A stretch of DNA of 64,000 bases from DASUBN01 sp036000105 (GTDB taxonomy: Bacteria; Pseudomonadota; Gammaproteobacteria; Natronospirales; REEB76): the NCBI GenBank assembly GCA_036000105.1, contig DASYGE010000012.1, positions 789,798 through 853,797 on the forward strand, written 5' to 3'. The notes under the pieces are model-generated. The model ran no database searches. It saw nothing but the letters and a program-made list of their open reading frames with translations, and had not been told where the DNA came from. The position numbers and the translations under genes are program-made. Positions 45,101-52,774 of this stretch are shown here, in pieces (the first letter of the stretch is position 1; each line of letters starts with the position of its first letter).

Positions 45101-45215
45101 GCCGCTGGCGGTGGCGATCATCGCAGGGCTTTGCATCCAGTTACCGCTGGTGCTGGTGGCGATGCCGGTCATCTACAAGCTCATGCGCCCCCGGAACCGG
45201 GATTACCAGGTGTAA
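42162..45215 (+). CDS. RND-family efflux permease
   Basis: 1,017 residues, 12 membrane helices in two repeats with two large periplasmic loops, the AcrB/MdtB-like HAE architecture. The proton-relay Asp pair is D399-D400 in helix 4 (GLVIDDVVVMSEH). Helix 10/11 segments include SMMGLTMIIGIVTEVAIFYFSEYVE, which has Glu where many pumps have Asn or Lys. It starts at a GTG overlapping the adaptor stop. Proton-driven export of drugs or another hydrophobic solute is expected; a metal-efflux role (Cus/Czc) is less likely because no Met cluster is evident. Confidence 0.94.
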   Translation: MTAGSFLQRHRRSFLFLAAVLALGGAASAFLLPVALFPNVQFPRILVELDAGDRPAQQMELLVTRPVEQAVRDIPGVHTVRSITSRGSAEVSILFDWNLDMIQSMLEVEGKVSLLLPELPAGTHFSVVRRDPYSFPVIAYSLTSDKQSLVQLYDLAQYQLVPVISRVTGVARAEVQGGQQAEYHVDVDPAKLRAMHLSLADVANAVSAGNVLEAVGRLEDHYKLYLVVSDTRLTTLDALRHTVLRSGPGGQVTLADVATVGSSTVPQWIRITADGHDAVLLNVFQQPGGNTVQIDKDIDAALKAYAAKLPPDVHVGKWYDQGGLIVSSADSVRDAILIGVLLAAAVLFFFLGDRKITLIAVIVVPMALAITVMLMYLLHMSFNIMSLGGIAAAVGLVIDDVVVMSEHIVRRFREPGGGAYHERVLRAAAEFTRPLMGSSASTIVIFVPLAFLGGLTGAFFRTLSLTMASTLVISFLLSWLVVPLLADWLLTERDVREERFGWLARHANDGYRWLMPRLLKRPVWLLAGLVPLLLIGLIGWREVGSGFMPAMDEGGFTLDYIAPPGTSLAETDRLLRQVEGILRANPYVASYSRRTGAQLGGGITEANTGDFFVRLKPFPRPDSETVMDEVRGAIEQQVPGLQIDLSQLMEDMIGDLTATPQPVEIKLFADDPAELGSVAPRVADAIGKVPGVVDVFDGVVLAGDALDVQVDPRKAALAGVDPATVTQQLQGYVEGVVATQVPKSIKFVGIRVWAPAALRAHTDQLARLPIRAADGRVFPLGRIADITAVSGQPEIDREDLKRMVSVTARISGRDLGSTIADIKKVLAQPGLVPAAVDMQLGGLYQQQQIAFRGLMAVFAGAVALVFVLLLFLYESFRVALAIMSAPLLAITAVFAGLWITGIELNITSMMGLTMIIGIVTEVAIFYFSEYVELDAAGDRDAALVEAGINRMRPIALTTLTTVLALLPLALDIGQGSAMQQPLAVAIIAGLCIQLPLVLVAMPVIYKLMRPRNRDYQV

Positions 45216-45397
45216 TACACGCCGAGGTAGCCGATGGCCATCATCGTCACTCCCGTCTTCATGCCCACTCCTGGATTGCCCATAAGCCTGCGTGGTGAGA
45301 CCCTGGGGCGGCCGGGGCCCGCCGGAGCATTGACTCGGCATATCCGAAAGCATTTAATTGGGTCGGGGAATGTCCATACCAAGAATAGAGTCTCTCG

Positions 45398-45739
45398 ATG
45401 CCCATCCGCTTGCTCATCGTGTTCGCCTGGCTCGTGGCCGGTCACGCTTTCGGCGATTTCCCGCTGCAGGGCGACACCATGGCCGAGGGCAAGAACCGGC
45501 ACCATAATCCGGCTCTGCATGGGGTCAACTGGTGGTACTGGCTCGGGTCCCATGCCATCGTGCACGGCGGCATCGTCGGACTCATCACCGGCAGCACCAT
45601 CTTGGGACTGGCCGAAGCCGTCGCCCATTTCATGATCGATTACGGCAAGTGCGAGGAGTGGTATGGCATCCACGTGGATCAGGCCCTGCATGTCGGCTGT
45701 AAGCTCCTCTGGGCTATCCTCTTGGTTTACGCCTTCTGA
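45398..45739 (+). CDS. DUF3307 family membrane protein
   Basis: 113 residues. About three membrane helices carry the family's conserved polar residues: GHAFGDFPLQGDTMAEGKN near the start, SHAIVHGGIVGLITG in the middle and AHFMIDYGKCEEW...DQALHVGCK at the end. The His/Asp residues in the membrane face suggest metal binding or catalysis, but the role is unknown. DUF3307 is also found in phages and plasmids. 45216-45397 before it shows no gene. Confidence 0.85.
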   Translation: MPIRLLIVFAWLVAGHAFGDFPLQGDTMAEGKNRHHNPALHGVNWWYWLGSHAIVHGGIVGLITGSTILGLAEAVAHFMIDYGKCEEWYGIHVDQALHVGCKLLWAILLVYAF

Positions 45740-45760
45740 TACAGCCCCGCCGTGTAGTCC

Positions 45761-46054
45761 ATGCACAGCGTCAAACTCACCGAAGACGAAGCCGACTCAC
45801 CGCTCTGTTCCCATCAGGGTCAGGCGAGGGAAGTCAGTTACAGCAAGCAGGTCTGTCCCGAGTGCGTGGAGCTGGGCGATACCTGGGTGCACCTGCGCAT
45901 CTGCATGATCTGCGGGCACGTGGGCTGCTGCGATAATTCCAAGAACAAGCACGCCACCGCGCACTTCAAGAAGACCGACCATCCCATCATCAAGTCCATA
46001 GAACCCGGTGAAGGATGGGCTTGGTGTTATGTGGACGAGACTTTCCTGGAGTGA
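45761..46054 (+). CDS. UBP-type zinc finger protein
   Basis: 97 residues. Almost the whole protein is a ZnF-UBP domain with ligands C16/H18, C32/C35, C48/C51, H53, C56, H64, H68 and H74 (CSHQGQ, CPEC, CMICGHVGCC, HATAHFKKTDHP). In eukaryotes the fold binds the ubiquitin C-terminus; bacterial stand-alone versions have no known partner, and ubiquitin is absent. It starts 21 bp after the DUF3307 gene, so the two may be co-transcribed. Confidence 0.9.
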   Translation: MHSVKLTEDEADSPLCSHQGQAREVSYSKQVCPECVELGDTWVHLRICMICGHVGCCDNSKNKHATAHFKKTDHPIIKSIEPGEGWAWCYVDETFLE

Positions 46055-46063
46055 TGGATCCGC

Positions 46064-46831
46064 CTAGCGCGTGAGGCTCGCGATGAGTGTGGGCATATCC
46101 TTGGGCGCACCGTAGACGATGCTCCAGCCGTCCTGGCGATGGACCAGCATCGTCGGAGTGCCCGCCGCGCCCGCATCGTTCATCTCATCGGTATGGCGCT
46201 TCAATATCTCGCCGATCTCGATGGGCACCGGTGCGAGTTCCGGGATGCCGCCCTCTTCGTTGGCCCTGTCGAACTTGGTCTCGTCCTGGGCGAGCGCCGC
46301 GGCCCGGTCATGGGCGGAGAGGATGGCCGCCGCGCGGCCCGTGCTCGTGCGCTTCAGGAAATCCAATAGCGCCCAACGCACCCGTACCTTGCCGGATTCC
46401 ACGTAAGGCCGCAGGTCGTTCCACAGCTTGTTGCAGTAGATGCAGTTCGGGTCCGCATACACGTACATCAGCGGTGCCTTGGGGGAACCTTCCTCCACCA
46501 GCCAGGGATCGGTGCCGAGCGCCGCCACGAGCTTGGCCGCATCCGGCTTGGGGATGTATTTGTCCCCGTACGCCGACGTCATGTTATGCCCGTCTTTGTC
46601 CACCAGCGCCCCGCTGATGACGTAATCGCCGCTCGCGGTGGAATACACGATCACGTAATGGCCCTGGATCTTCATCACCCAGCCCGTGAGACCGTCCGGG
46701 GCCGGGAAACTTTGTATCACCGTGCCCCCTTCGTTCTGGACCCTCTGCAGGGGCGCGGGCAGCGAGGCCGGAGGCGGTGCCGCGAAGGCGGGTGCCGCCG
46801 CCATAAGGCACAAGACGAAGAGGAGGCGCAT
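46064..46831 (-). CDS. dsbG: thiol:disulfide interchange protein DsbG-like
   Basis: 255 residues with a signal peptide (cleavage near AFA-APP, residue 18), an N-terminal dimerisation domain and a thioredoxin fold. The active site is C130-I-Y-C133 (ADPNCIYCNKLW) and the cis-Pro loop is GTPTML. It should act as a periplasmic disulfide reductase or isomerase of the DsbC/DsbG group; CIYC is closer to DsbG (CPYC). A partner DsbD is not in the window. It converges on the zinc-finger gene, 9 bp apart. Confidence 0.92.
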   Translation of the reverse strand: MRLLFVLCLMAAAPAFAAPPPASLPAPLQRVQNEGGTVIQSFPAPDGLTGWVMKIQGHYVIVYSTASGDYVISGALVDKDGHNMTSAYGDKYIPKPDAAKLVAALGTDPWLVEEGSPKAPLMYVYADPNCIYCNKLWNDLRPYVESGKVRVRWALLDFLKRTSTGRAAAILSAHDRAAALAQDETKFDRANEEGGIPELAPVPIEIGEILKRHTDEMNDAGAAGTPTMLVHRQDGWSIVYGAPKDMPTLIASLTR

Positions 46832-46896
46832 AGGTGCTCCGGATCAGGGAAGGTGGAGGGAACCTCGGTTCCCAAGTATTTATGATATGTTTAATC

Positions 46897-46914
46897 GTAA
46901 CAGAGCCGTGTTAC
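46897..46914. promoter_or_regulatory. perfect inverted repeat upstream of the TolC/MacB-like operon
   Basis: GTAACA (46897-46902) and TGTTAC (46909-46914) are separated by 6 bp and lie 35 bp before the OMF start. AT-rich bases precede them. It is a plausible operator for a dimeric repressor. The AraC-type gene at the other end of the cluster is a candidate only by position. Confidence 0.45.
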
Positions 46915-46948
46915 AGATTGCTGGGTCAAGACGGCTCATGGGGTAGGT

Positions 46949-48373
46949 ATGTTCGCGGCGATCCGTCCGAACCATCTCGTGCATCTCTGCAGCCATACGC
47001 TTCCGGCTGTCGCGCTCGCCCTATGTGTCGCGGGTGCGCAGGCGGCGGAGATCCCTCTGGACCGGGCCATCAACCTCGCCCTCACCCAGAATCGCCAACT
47101 CATCCAGGCGGGCAGCCTCCTCGATATCAGCCAAGCGGACCTGGATGCCGCTGACGCAGGCTTCGATGTGCAGGTGGTGCCGGCGTTCACCGAGCAGCGG
47201 GTCGGGAACACTGTATTCAAGAATTACGGTGTCACCGTGAGCAAGAAACTGCCCACCGGCGGCGTGGTGAGCCTATCCGGTACCCGCGGCGACACGCTGC
47301 TGCCCGACGGAGTGCTCATCGTACAGCCGGCCGTCAATCTCAGTCTGCAGCAACCGCTTTTCAAGAACGCCGGCTCGTCGATCGCCATGTATCCGGTGCA
47401 CGCCGCCGAGAGCAAGCTCGTCACTGCCAAACGCCAATACGCCCAGGCGCGCCAGGATCTCGTCTCGAAGGTGATCGAGGCCTACGCCGAGCTGCATGAG
47501 CTGGAGCAGCAGTTGAAGCTGGATGCCCTCAACGTGCAGCAGACGACCGAGCTCTCGCGCATCACCCGTGAATACGCGCTCGTGGGCCGGGCCAAGACCC
47601 TCGACGCCATGCGCACCGATTTCCAGCTGGACCAGACTCGTGGCCGGCTCACCGCCGATCAGCAGCGCCTCACCTCCGCGTGCGCCAATCTCGCCGAACT
47701 CATGGGCATGCCGCCCGATTCGGTATTCGAGACCGAGAGCGTCGCTTGGCTCGATTACCAGACCCTCGATGCCGATCAGGCGGTGAAAGTGGCTCTCGGC
47801 AACCGTCTCGATTATGCCCAGGCCATGCAGGATTACGCCGATACGCTGCAGACCTTGAGCGTGGCGCGCAACCAGACCCTGCCCGGGGTGGACATCACCG
47901 TGGGTTATCAGCGCTACAGCTCTTCGCCGCTACCGGGCAGCTCCGTCGCCGCCGGCGGCGGTGCCTACGTGGGCCTGTCCAGCGAGCTTGGCGGCAGTTA
48001 CACGAGCGAGAAGGCCGAGGTCCGCAAGGCGGATGCGCAGCGCGCCGCCGCCCTCGAGGAACTCGACCTCATGCAGGAGCAGATAACCCGCGAAGTGCAG
48101 CAAGGCCTGTTCGCCTACCAGGAGGCCCGCACCGAAAACTCCATCGCCGAACACGCGGCCACGGATGCGGAGGCGCGCCTCACCCTGGCGCGCGAGCTGT
48201 TCCACATGGGCCGGGCGGACAGCTTCGCCGTGACCGACGCGGCTGAGGCGGTAGTGGCTTCCCAGAGCGCCTCTCTCAGCGCGGACGCGGACGTGGTCAG
48301 GGCGGGCTACAAGCTGTCGCTGATCCTGGGCACCCTCGTCTCATCCCCCGACGAACTCAAGCCCCGCTCCTGA
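46949..48373 (+). CDS. TolC-family outer-membrane efflux protein
   Basis: 474 residues, signal peptide of about 28 residues (cleavage near AQA-AEI), no lipobox. TolC-type coiled-coil repeats include QARQDLVSKVIEAYAELHELEQQLKL and TREVQQGLFAYQEARTENSIAEHAATDAEARL. It heads a four-gene operon (OMF, adaptor, ABC ATPase, FtsX-type permease), an arrangement of the MacAB-TolC type. Export of a peptide, lipid or antibiotic is likely; the substrate is unknown. Confidence 0.9.
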   Translation: MFAAIRPNHLVHLCSHTLPAVALALCVAGAQAAEIPLDRAINLALTQNRQLIQAGSLLDISQADLDAADAGFDVQVVPAFTEQRVGNTVFKNYGVTVSKKLPTGGVVSLSGTRGDTLLPDGVLIVQPAVNLSLQQPLFKNAGSSIAMYPVHAAESKLVTAKRQYAQARQDLVSKVIEAYAELHELEQQLKLDALNVQQTTELSRITREYALVGRAKTLDAMRTDFQLDQTRGRLTADQQRLTSACANLAELMGMPPDSVFETESVAWLDYQTLDADQAVKVALGNRLDYAQAMQDYADTLQTLSVARNQTLPGVDITVGYQRYSSSPLPGSSVAAGGGAYVGLSSELGGSYTSEKAEVRKADAQRAAALEELDLMQEQITREVQQGLFAYQEARTENSIAEHAATDAEARLTLARELFHMGRADSFAVTDAAEAVVASQSASLSADADVVRAGYKLSLILGTLVSSPDELKPRS

Positions 48374-48383
48374 GCCCGCAGAC

Positions 48384-49643
48384 ATGCGCAAGACATATTT
48401 CATCCTGGGTCTGACGGCACTGCTCGCGGTGGGTCTCTATATAAGGTACGTCGTGGATGCCCGTGGCTCTGCGCCCGCCCAAGACCTGACGCCCCAGCTC
48501 GCGGTGGGGGCCGTCTCCCATTCGGCGCGGGTGGTGCGCGGCACGCTCACCGTCTGGAACCATTACACGGGCAGGGTGGATGCGGAGAAGGTGGTATTGG
48601 TGTCCTCGAGTCTCGGTGGGCCGGCGGTGCTCGTATATCTGGTGCCGGAAGGCGCCAAGGTGATGAAGGGCGACGTGGTGGTGCGCTTCGATTCGGCGGA
48701 TTCGGAGCGTGCGCTGGTGAAGCTCAGACAGGATTACGTCACCGCGAAGTCCGAGCTCAACGGCCTGGTCAACGCGGAACTGCCCATCGACCTCGAAGAC
48801 ATCAAGATGAAGTTGGCCGAGCAGCAGCACAAGGTGGAGCAGGAAGACAAGTTCCTGAAGGATTCCGTGGATCTGCAGAAACAGGGGCTGCTCTCTGCCG
48901 AAGAGATCACCCAGGAAGAGGGCGAGGCTGCGAGCGAACAGGAGAAACTCAAGCAATTGAAGCAGAAGGTCGCGCTGACCGAACAATACCTCGACCCGGC
49001 GAAGGTCGAGCAGGCCAAGACCAAGCTGGCGGCGGCGGAGGAGGCCTTGAAGCTCGGCGAGCAGCAACTCGCGGACTCAGTGGTCACGGCGCCGGTCGCG
49101 GGGCTGGTGTCCTACAAGCCCATCAACCTCGCCAGCGAATACCGCACCGTGCGCCTCGGCGACACGGTGTTCAAGAACCAGCCCTTCATGATGCTGCCCG
49201 ATACCCGCCACATGATCGTGGATTGTTACGTGCCGGAGTCGGATTTCGACCAGGTGGCGCGGGGCATGTCGGCGTCCGTGAGCCCGCTGGCGCGGCCCGA
49301 GATGAACTTCCATGGCACGGTGCAGAACGTGGAGTCCATCGCGAGTTCGGCTCCCGAGCAGCCCAGCTGGCAGCGTTATTTCCACACCGTCATCCAGCTG
49401 CAGGGCGACAACCTGCGGCTCTACCCGGGCATGTCCGTATCCGTGGGCGTGCTCTCCTACAGCAAAGAAGATGCAGTCCTGGTGCCCCGGGTCGCGGTGC
49501 ACTGGGATGACGGGCGGCCCTATGTGCTGGAGCGCGGACTGTTAGGCGTGGCGCAGCATCCCCTCATCGTCGGCCGCTACGACAACGAGTACTACGAGGT
49601 ACTGGAAGGAGTGGGTGCCGGCGATACGGTGTTGGTGCAGTGA
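48384..49643 (+). CDS. HlyD/MacA-like periplasmic adaptor
   Basis: 419 residues. An N-terminal membrane anchor (about 5-24) is followed by barrel-sandwich halves and a long coiled coil (about 105-230, Glu/Lys/Gln-rich: IDLEDIKMKLAEQQHKVEQEDKF... and EQEKLKQLKQKVALTEQYL). A beta-barrel region follows. The hairpin is longer than in the RND adaptor, as in MacA. Its stop overlaps the GTG of the ABC ATPase gene. Confidence 0.9.
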   Translation: MRKTYFILGLTALLAVGLYIRYVVDARGSAPAQDLTPQLAVGAVSHSARVVRGTLTVWNHYTGRVDAEKVVLVSSSLGGPAVLVYLVPEGAKVMKGDVVVRFDSADSERALVKLRQDYVTAKSELNGLVNAELPIDLEDIKMKLAEQQHKVEQEDKFLKDSVDLQKQGLLSAEEITQEEGEAASEQEKLKQLKQKVALTEQYLDPAKVEQAKTKLAAAEEALKLGEQQLADSVVTAPVAGLVSYKPINLASEYRTVRLGDTVFKNQPFMMLPDTRHMIVDCYVPESDFDQVARGMSASVSPLARPEMNFHGTVQNVESIASSAPEQPSWQRYFHTVIQLQGDNLRLYPGMSVSVGVLSYSKEDAVLVPRVAVHWDDGRPYVLERGLLGVAQHPLIVGRYDNEYYEVLEGVGAGDTVLVQ

Positions 49644-50314
49644 AGCCCTGCATCCTCGAGTTCAGCGCGGTCTCCAAACGCTATGAGCTGGCTGCGGGCG
49701 CGGTCCAGGCCTTGGGCGGCGTGGATTTCACCCTGCGGGAAGGGGAGTTCGCCGCTCTCACCGGCCCCTCTGGCTCCGGCAAGACGACGCTCCTCATGCT
49801 CGCCACCCTCCTGGACCGGCCCACGACCGGCAAGGTCAGCTTCGGCGGTCGGGACGTGGCGGAGCTGAGCGAGGATGCCTTGAGCGCGCTCCGGGCCCGC
49901 GCCGTGGGGATCATCTTCCAGAACTACCACCTGCTGCCCGGGCGCACTGTGCTGGAGAACGTGCTGTTCCGCTTCCGTTACATGCTCCCCCAGCCCGAGG
50001 ACATGCGGGGTGTGGCGCTGCGCGCCCTCGAACTCGTGGGCCTGCGTGAGTTCGCCGACCGGCCGGTGCGACTGCTCTCGGGTGGCGAGATGCAGCGGGT
50101 CGCCATCGCCCGGGCCATGGCCGTGGAACCCAAGTTATTGGCGGCGGACGAACCGACCGGCAACCTGGACCACGAGTCCGCCCATACGGTGATGGAGTGC
50201 CTTAAGAAGCTCAACCAGCTCGGCACCACGATACTGATGGTGACGCACAACGAGTCGCTGCTGGGCTACGCCGATCGCAGGCTCAAGTGCCGCCGCGGCG
50301 TGCTGGAGACATAG
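49640..50314 (+). CDS. ABC transporter ATPase (LolD/MacB type)
   Basis: 224 residues. Walker A is GPSGSGKTT at 42-50, Q-loop IIFQNYHLLPGRTV, signature LLSGGEMQRVAIARAM, Walker B LLAADEPTGNLD and H-loop MVTHN. Subfamily features match MacB/LolD/FtsE ATPases that drive mechanotransmission rather than transport across the inner membrane. It is coupled to the adaptor before it, and its stop directly abuts the permease ATG. Confidence 0.95.
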   Translation: MKPCILEFSAVSKRYELAAGAVQALGGVDFTLREGEFAALTGPSGSGKTTLLMLATLLDRPTTGKVSFGGRDVAELSEDALSALRARAVGIIFQNYHLLPGRTVLENVLFRFRYMLPQPEDMRGVALRALELVGLREFADRPVRLLSGGEMQRVAIARAMAVEPKLLAADEPTGNLDHESAHTVMECLKKLNQLGTTILMVTHNESLLGYADRRLKCRRGVLET

Positions 50315-51520
50315 ATGGCCGCCCTGCGCTCTGCCATCCTGGGCGACATGCTGGAAGGCATGCGCGCCCATGCGGCGCGCAGCCTCTTGATCTTCGGTGC
50401 CGTCACCCTCGGCGCGTTCGCACTCACGGTGCTGCTCTCGGTATCCCACGGCCTCGAACTCAGGACCGATGCCCTGGTGCGCCAGTTGGGGGAGCGCACC
50501 TTCGTGGTGCTGGGCGACAAGTTCCCATCCACGGGACCCGCCCTGCGCCTGCAACCGGACATGGCAAGCATGCTGCGCGCGGACATGGGAAATATAGATA
50601 CCAGCGTGGTGCGCAACGATGTGGCCACAGTGCCGGGTTTCCCGGAACCGGTGCAGGTGATCGCCACCGATGAGCGACTGGCTGGGGTGCGCGGCTGGAA
50701 GCTGACGGCCGGGCGTTTCCTGGATCAGGGCGACGTCGTCCACGCAGAGCGGGAGCTGGTGGTGGCTGAGAGCCTGAGTCAGGCCTGGAACCTGCAGGTG
50801 AGGGATATCTTCACCTTGGGCCGCACGCCTTTCACCATCGTCGGCATCGTCGCCACACCCCAGAGCAGCCTTGAGGCCCAGGTGCTGGCGCGGGACATCG
50901 TGGTGCCGGACCACAGCGTGTTCGTGCCTTACAGCGTGGAGCCCGACTGGATCGCGGGCGGCAGCAGCGCGCCCGTGGGCGTGGACGCCATCTACGTGCA
51001 GTCGCGGGAGCAGGTGGACATCTCCGGCGCCCTCGCATCGGTGACCAACCTTCTGTCACAGGCAGGCTTGAGCACTGCGCACCTGCAATGGGTCACACCG
51101 GCGTCTCTGTCGGTGGGACTCAAGCGCTTGAAGGACATGGTGGTGGTGACCGCCGGCGGCGTGGCGGTTCTTTCCATGCTGCTCGGCGGCATCACCCTGG
51201 CGAGCCTGATGCTCGCCAACGTGCGTGACCGGGTGGTGGAGATCGGCTTGCGCCGGGCCTTCGGTGCCAGGAGCCGCGATATCGTGCAGCTCTTCATCCT
51301 GGAAGCCCTGTGCATCACTCTGGCGGCGAGCGTCCTCGGCAGCGCCATCGCGGTGGTGGTGTTATTGCTGGCTGGGCCCTTGCCGCTACCCGCGAGTCCG
51401 GATGCCTATTCCGTGCTGGTGCCTTTGGGGTTCGGCTTGGGCCTGGGGGCATTGTCTGCATGGTGGCCGGCCCGCTTGGCGGCCCGCATCCAGCCAGCCC
51501 AAGCCCTGCGCAGCGCTTGA
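50315..51520 (+). CDS. ABC permease, MacB/FtsX family
   Basis: 401 residues. One helix at about 28-48, a large periplasmic MacB-PCD domain (about 50-265), then three C-terminal helices (about 280-300, 330-355, 365-390) around VVEIGLRRAFGARSRDIVQLFILEALCIT, the FtsX-domain signature. With the separate ATPase it forms a MacB-like half-transporter that would push substrate through the adaptor and TolC-type channel. Confidence 0.92.
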   Translation: MAALRSAILGDMLEGMRAHAARSLLIFGAVTLGAFALTVLLSVSHGLELRTDALVRQLGERTFVVLGDKFPSTGPALRLQPDMASMLRADMGNIDTSVVRNDVATVPGFPEPVQVIATDERLAGVRGWKLTAGRFLDQGDVVHAERELVVAESLSQAWNLQVRDIFTLGRTPFTIVGIVATPQSSLEAQVLARDIVVPDHSVFVPYSVEPDWIAGGSSAPVGVDAIYVQSREQVDISGALASVTNLLSQAGLSTAHLQWVTPASLSVGLKRLKDMVVVTAGGVAVLSMLLGGITLASLMLANVRDRVVEIGLRRAFGARSRDIVQLFILEALCITLAASVLGSAIAVVVLLLAGPLPLPASPDAYSVLVPLGFGLGLGALSAWWPARLAARIQPAQALRSA

Positions 51521-51541
51521 GGGCAGGCGCGTGTGGGATTT

Positions 51542-51569
51542 TTGACCTATACTGGATTTGTCATATGGT
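51542..51569 (+). promoter_or_regulatory. candidate promoter of the AraC-type gene
   Basis: TTGACC (51542-51547), a 16-bp spacer and TATGGT (51564-51569). The leader to the ATG is about 135 nt, with no other gene in it. Confidence 0.4.
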
Positions 51570-51705
51570 TTATATACATTTGTGCTTGGATAGTGATGAA
51601 AGTATCTGACCCGAGGCATTGAGACCGCGGGCAAAAGGGCAGTGGCCCACAGGGCTATGTCTGGGGCAGTCGTATCCTCCGGTTCCGATCTGATGAGGGC
51701 GCCAG

Positions 51706-52620
51706 ATGTCTAATGTCGTGGCATCGCGGATATTCACGCGCTTCGACGAACGTCGCATGTTGTACATGCCGGAGGATCCTGTCTTCGCCGGCGGCAAGAG
51801 CGGCAGCTATATCTTCGAGCGCCAGCACGTACCTGCGGTCGGCCATACCTCGCAGCACACTTTCGATGAACACATCTTCATGCTCCCCATGGGCGATGCG
51901 GCCGCGCCTTTCCACAGCCGGCTCAATGGGCGCCCGGCCAAGGGGCTGATCGAACCCGGGCGGTTCCGCTTCGTGGCTGTGGGTGACACCCTCTCGACCA
52001 CCTGGGAATCGCCGACAGAGATCCTGGACGCGATCTTCGTGACCCTGCACCCGGGAGTGTTGCACCGCGCGCTGGGTGAGGAAGGCAGCAGTCCATCCAT
52101 AGAACTCGTCTCCAACATCCAGCCACACGAGGATCCGGTGCTCCTCCACCTGACGCTGGCGATGCAATCGTACCTGCGCGCCGGACGGGTCATAGGCAGG
52201 CTCTTCGAACAATCCTTGATCGGCTCCATCGCATTGCACCTCATGGATGCTTATGGGAAAGGTAGCCGGGGAGCGTCCCGCAGCGTCCCCTTGACGCGCT
52301 GGAAGCAAGCGCGCCTCAAGGAGTATGTGTCGCAGAACCTGGCCCATGATTTGAGTCTCGCCGAGATCGCCATGGCCGTGGGTATGCGTCCGCACCAACT
52401 GAGCCGTGCATTCCGCGCCGCTACGGGACAGAGCCTGTGGCAGTTCGTACTCGAATGCAGGGCCCGTGAAGCCATGCGGCTCATGATCCGCAGTCCCGAT
52501 ATGCCCCTGTCACACGTGGCCACGGCCTGCGGTTTCGAGAGCTATCCGCAGTTCATCGCCGCGTTCCGCAAGCTGTCGGGGCAGCTGCCCAGCGCATACC
52601 GGCGCATCCGCGCCCGTTGA
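51706..52620 (+). CDS. AraC-family transcriptional regulator
   Basis: 304 residues. The N-terminal ligand domain (about 1-180) has a cupin-like HTFDEHIFMLPMGD segment. The C-terminal double helix-turn-helix (about 205-304) shows NLAHDLSLAEIAMAVGMRPHQLSRAFRAATGQSLWQFV and PLSHVATACGFESYPQFIAAFRKLSGQLPSAYRR. It may control the adjacent MacB-like exporter operon upstream, but no direct evidence links them. Confidence 0.92.
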   Translation: MSNVVASRIFTRFDERRMLYMPEDPVFAGGKSGSYIFERQHVPAVGHTSQHTFDEHIFMLPMGDAAAPFHSRLNGRPAKGLIEPGRFRFVAVGDTLSTTWESPTEILDAIFVTLHPGVLHRALGEEGSSPSIELVSNIQPHEDPVLLHLTLAMQSYLRAGRVIGRLFEQSLIGSIALHLMDAYGKGSRGASRSVPLTRWKQARLKEYVSQNLAHDLSLAEIAMAVGMRPHQLSRAFRAATGQSLWQFVLECRAREAMRLMIRSPDMPLSHVATACGFESYPQFIAAFRKLSGQLPSAYRRIRAR

Positions 52621-52774
52621 GGGCGCGTCACCTGCCTGGATGCAGGTCCCGATTCGATAGTTAGGCGCAAGAAGTTTAAACAGGAAGCCGCGGGCTTGGC
52701 CCAGAATCGGGGTAAGAGGGTAGGGGTCCGAGACGCGATACAGAGGGTGGATAGAAATAAAGAGGAGTCAGGCC

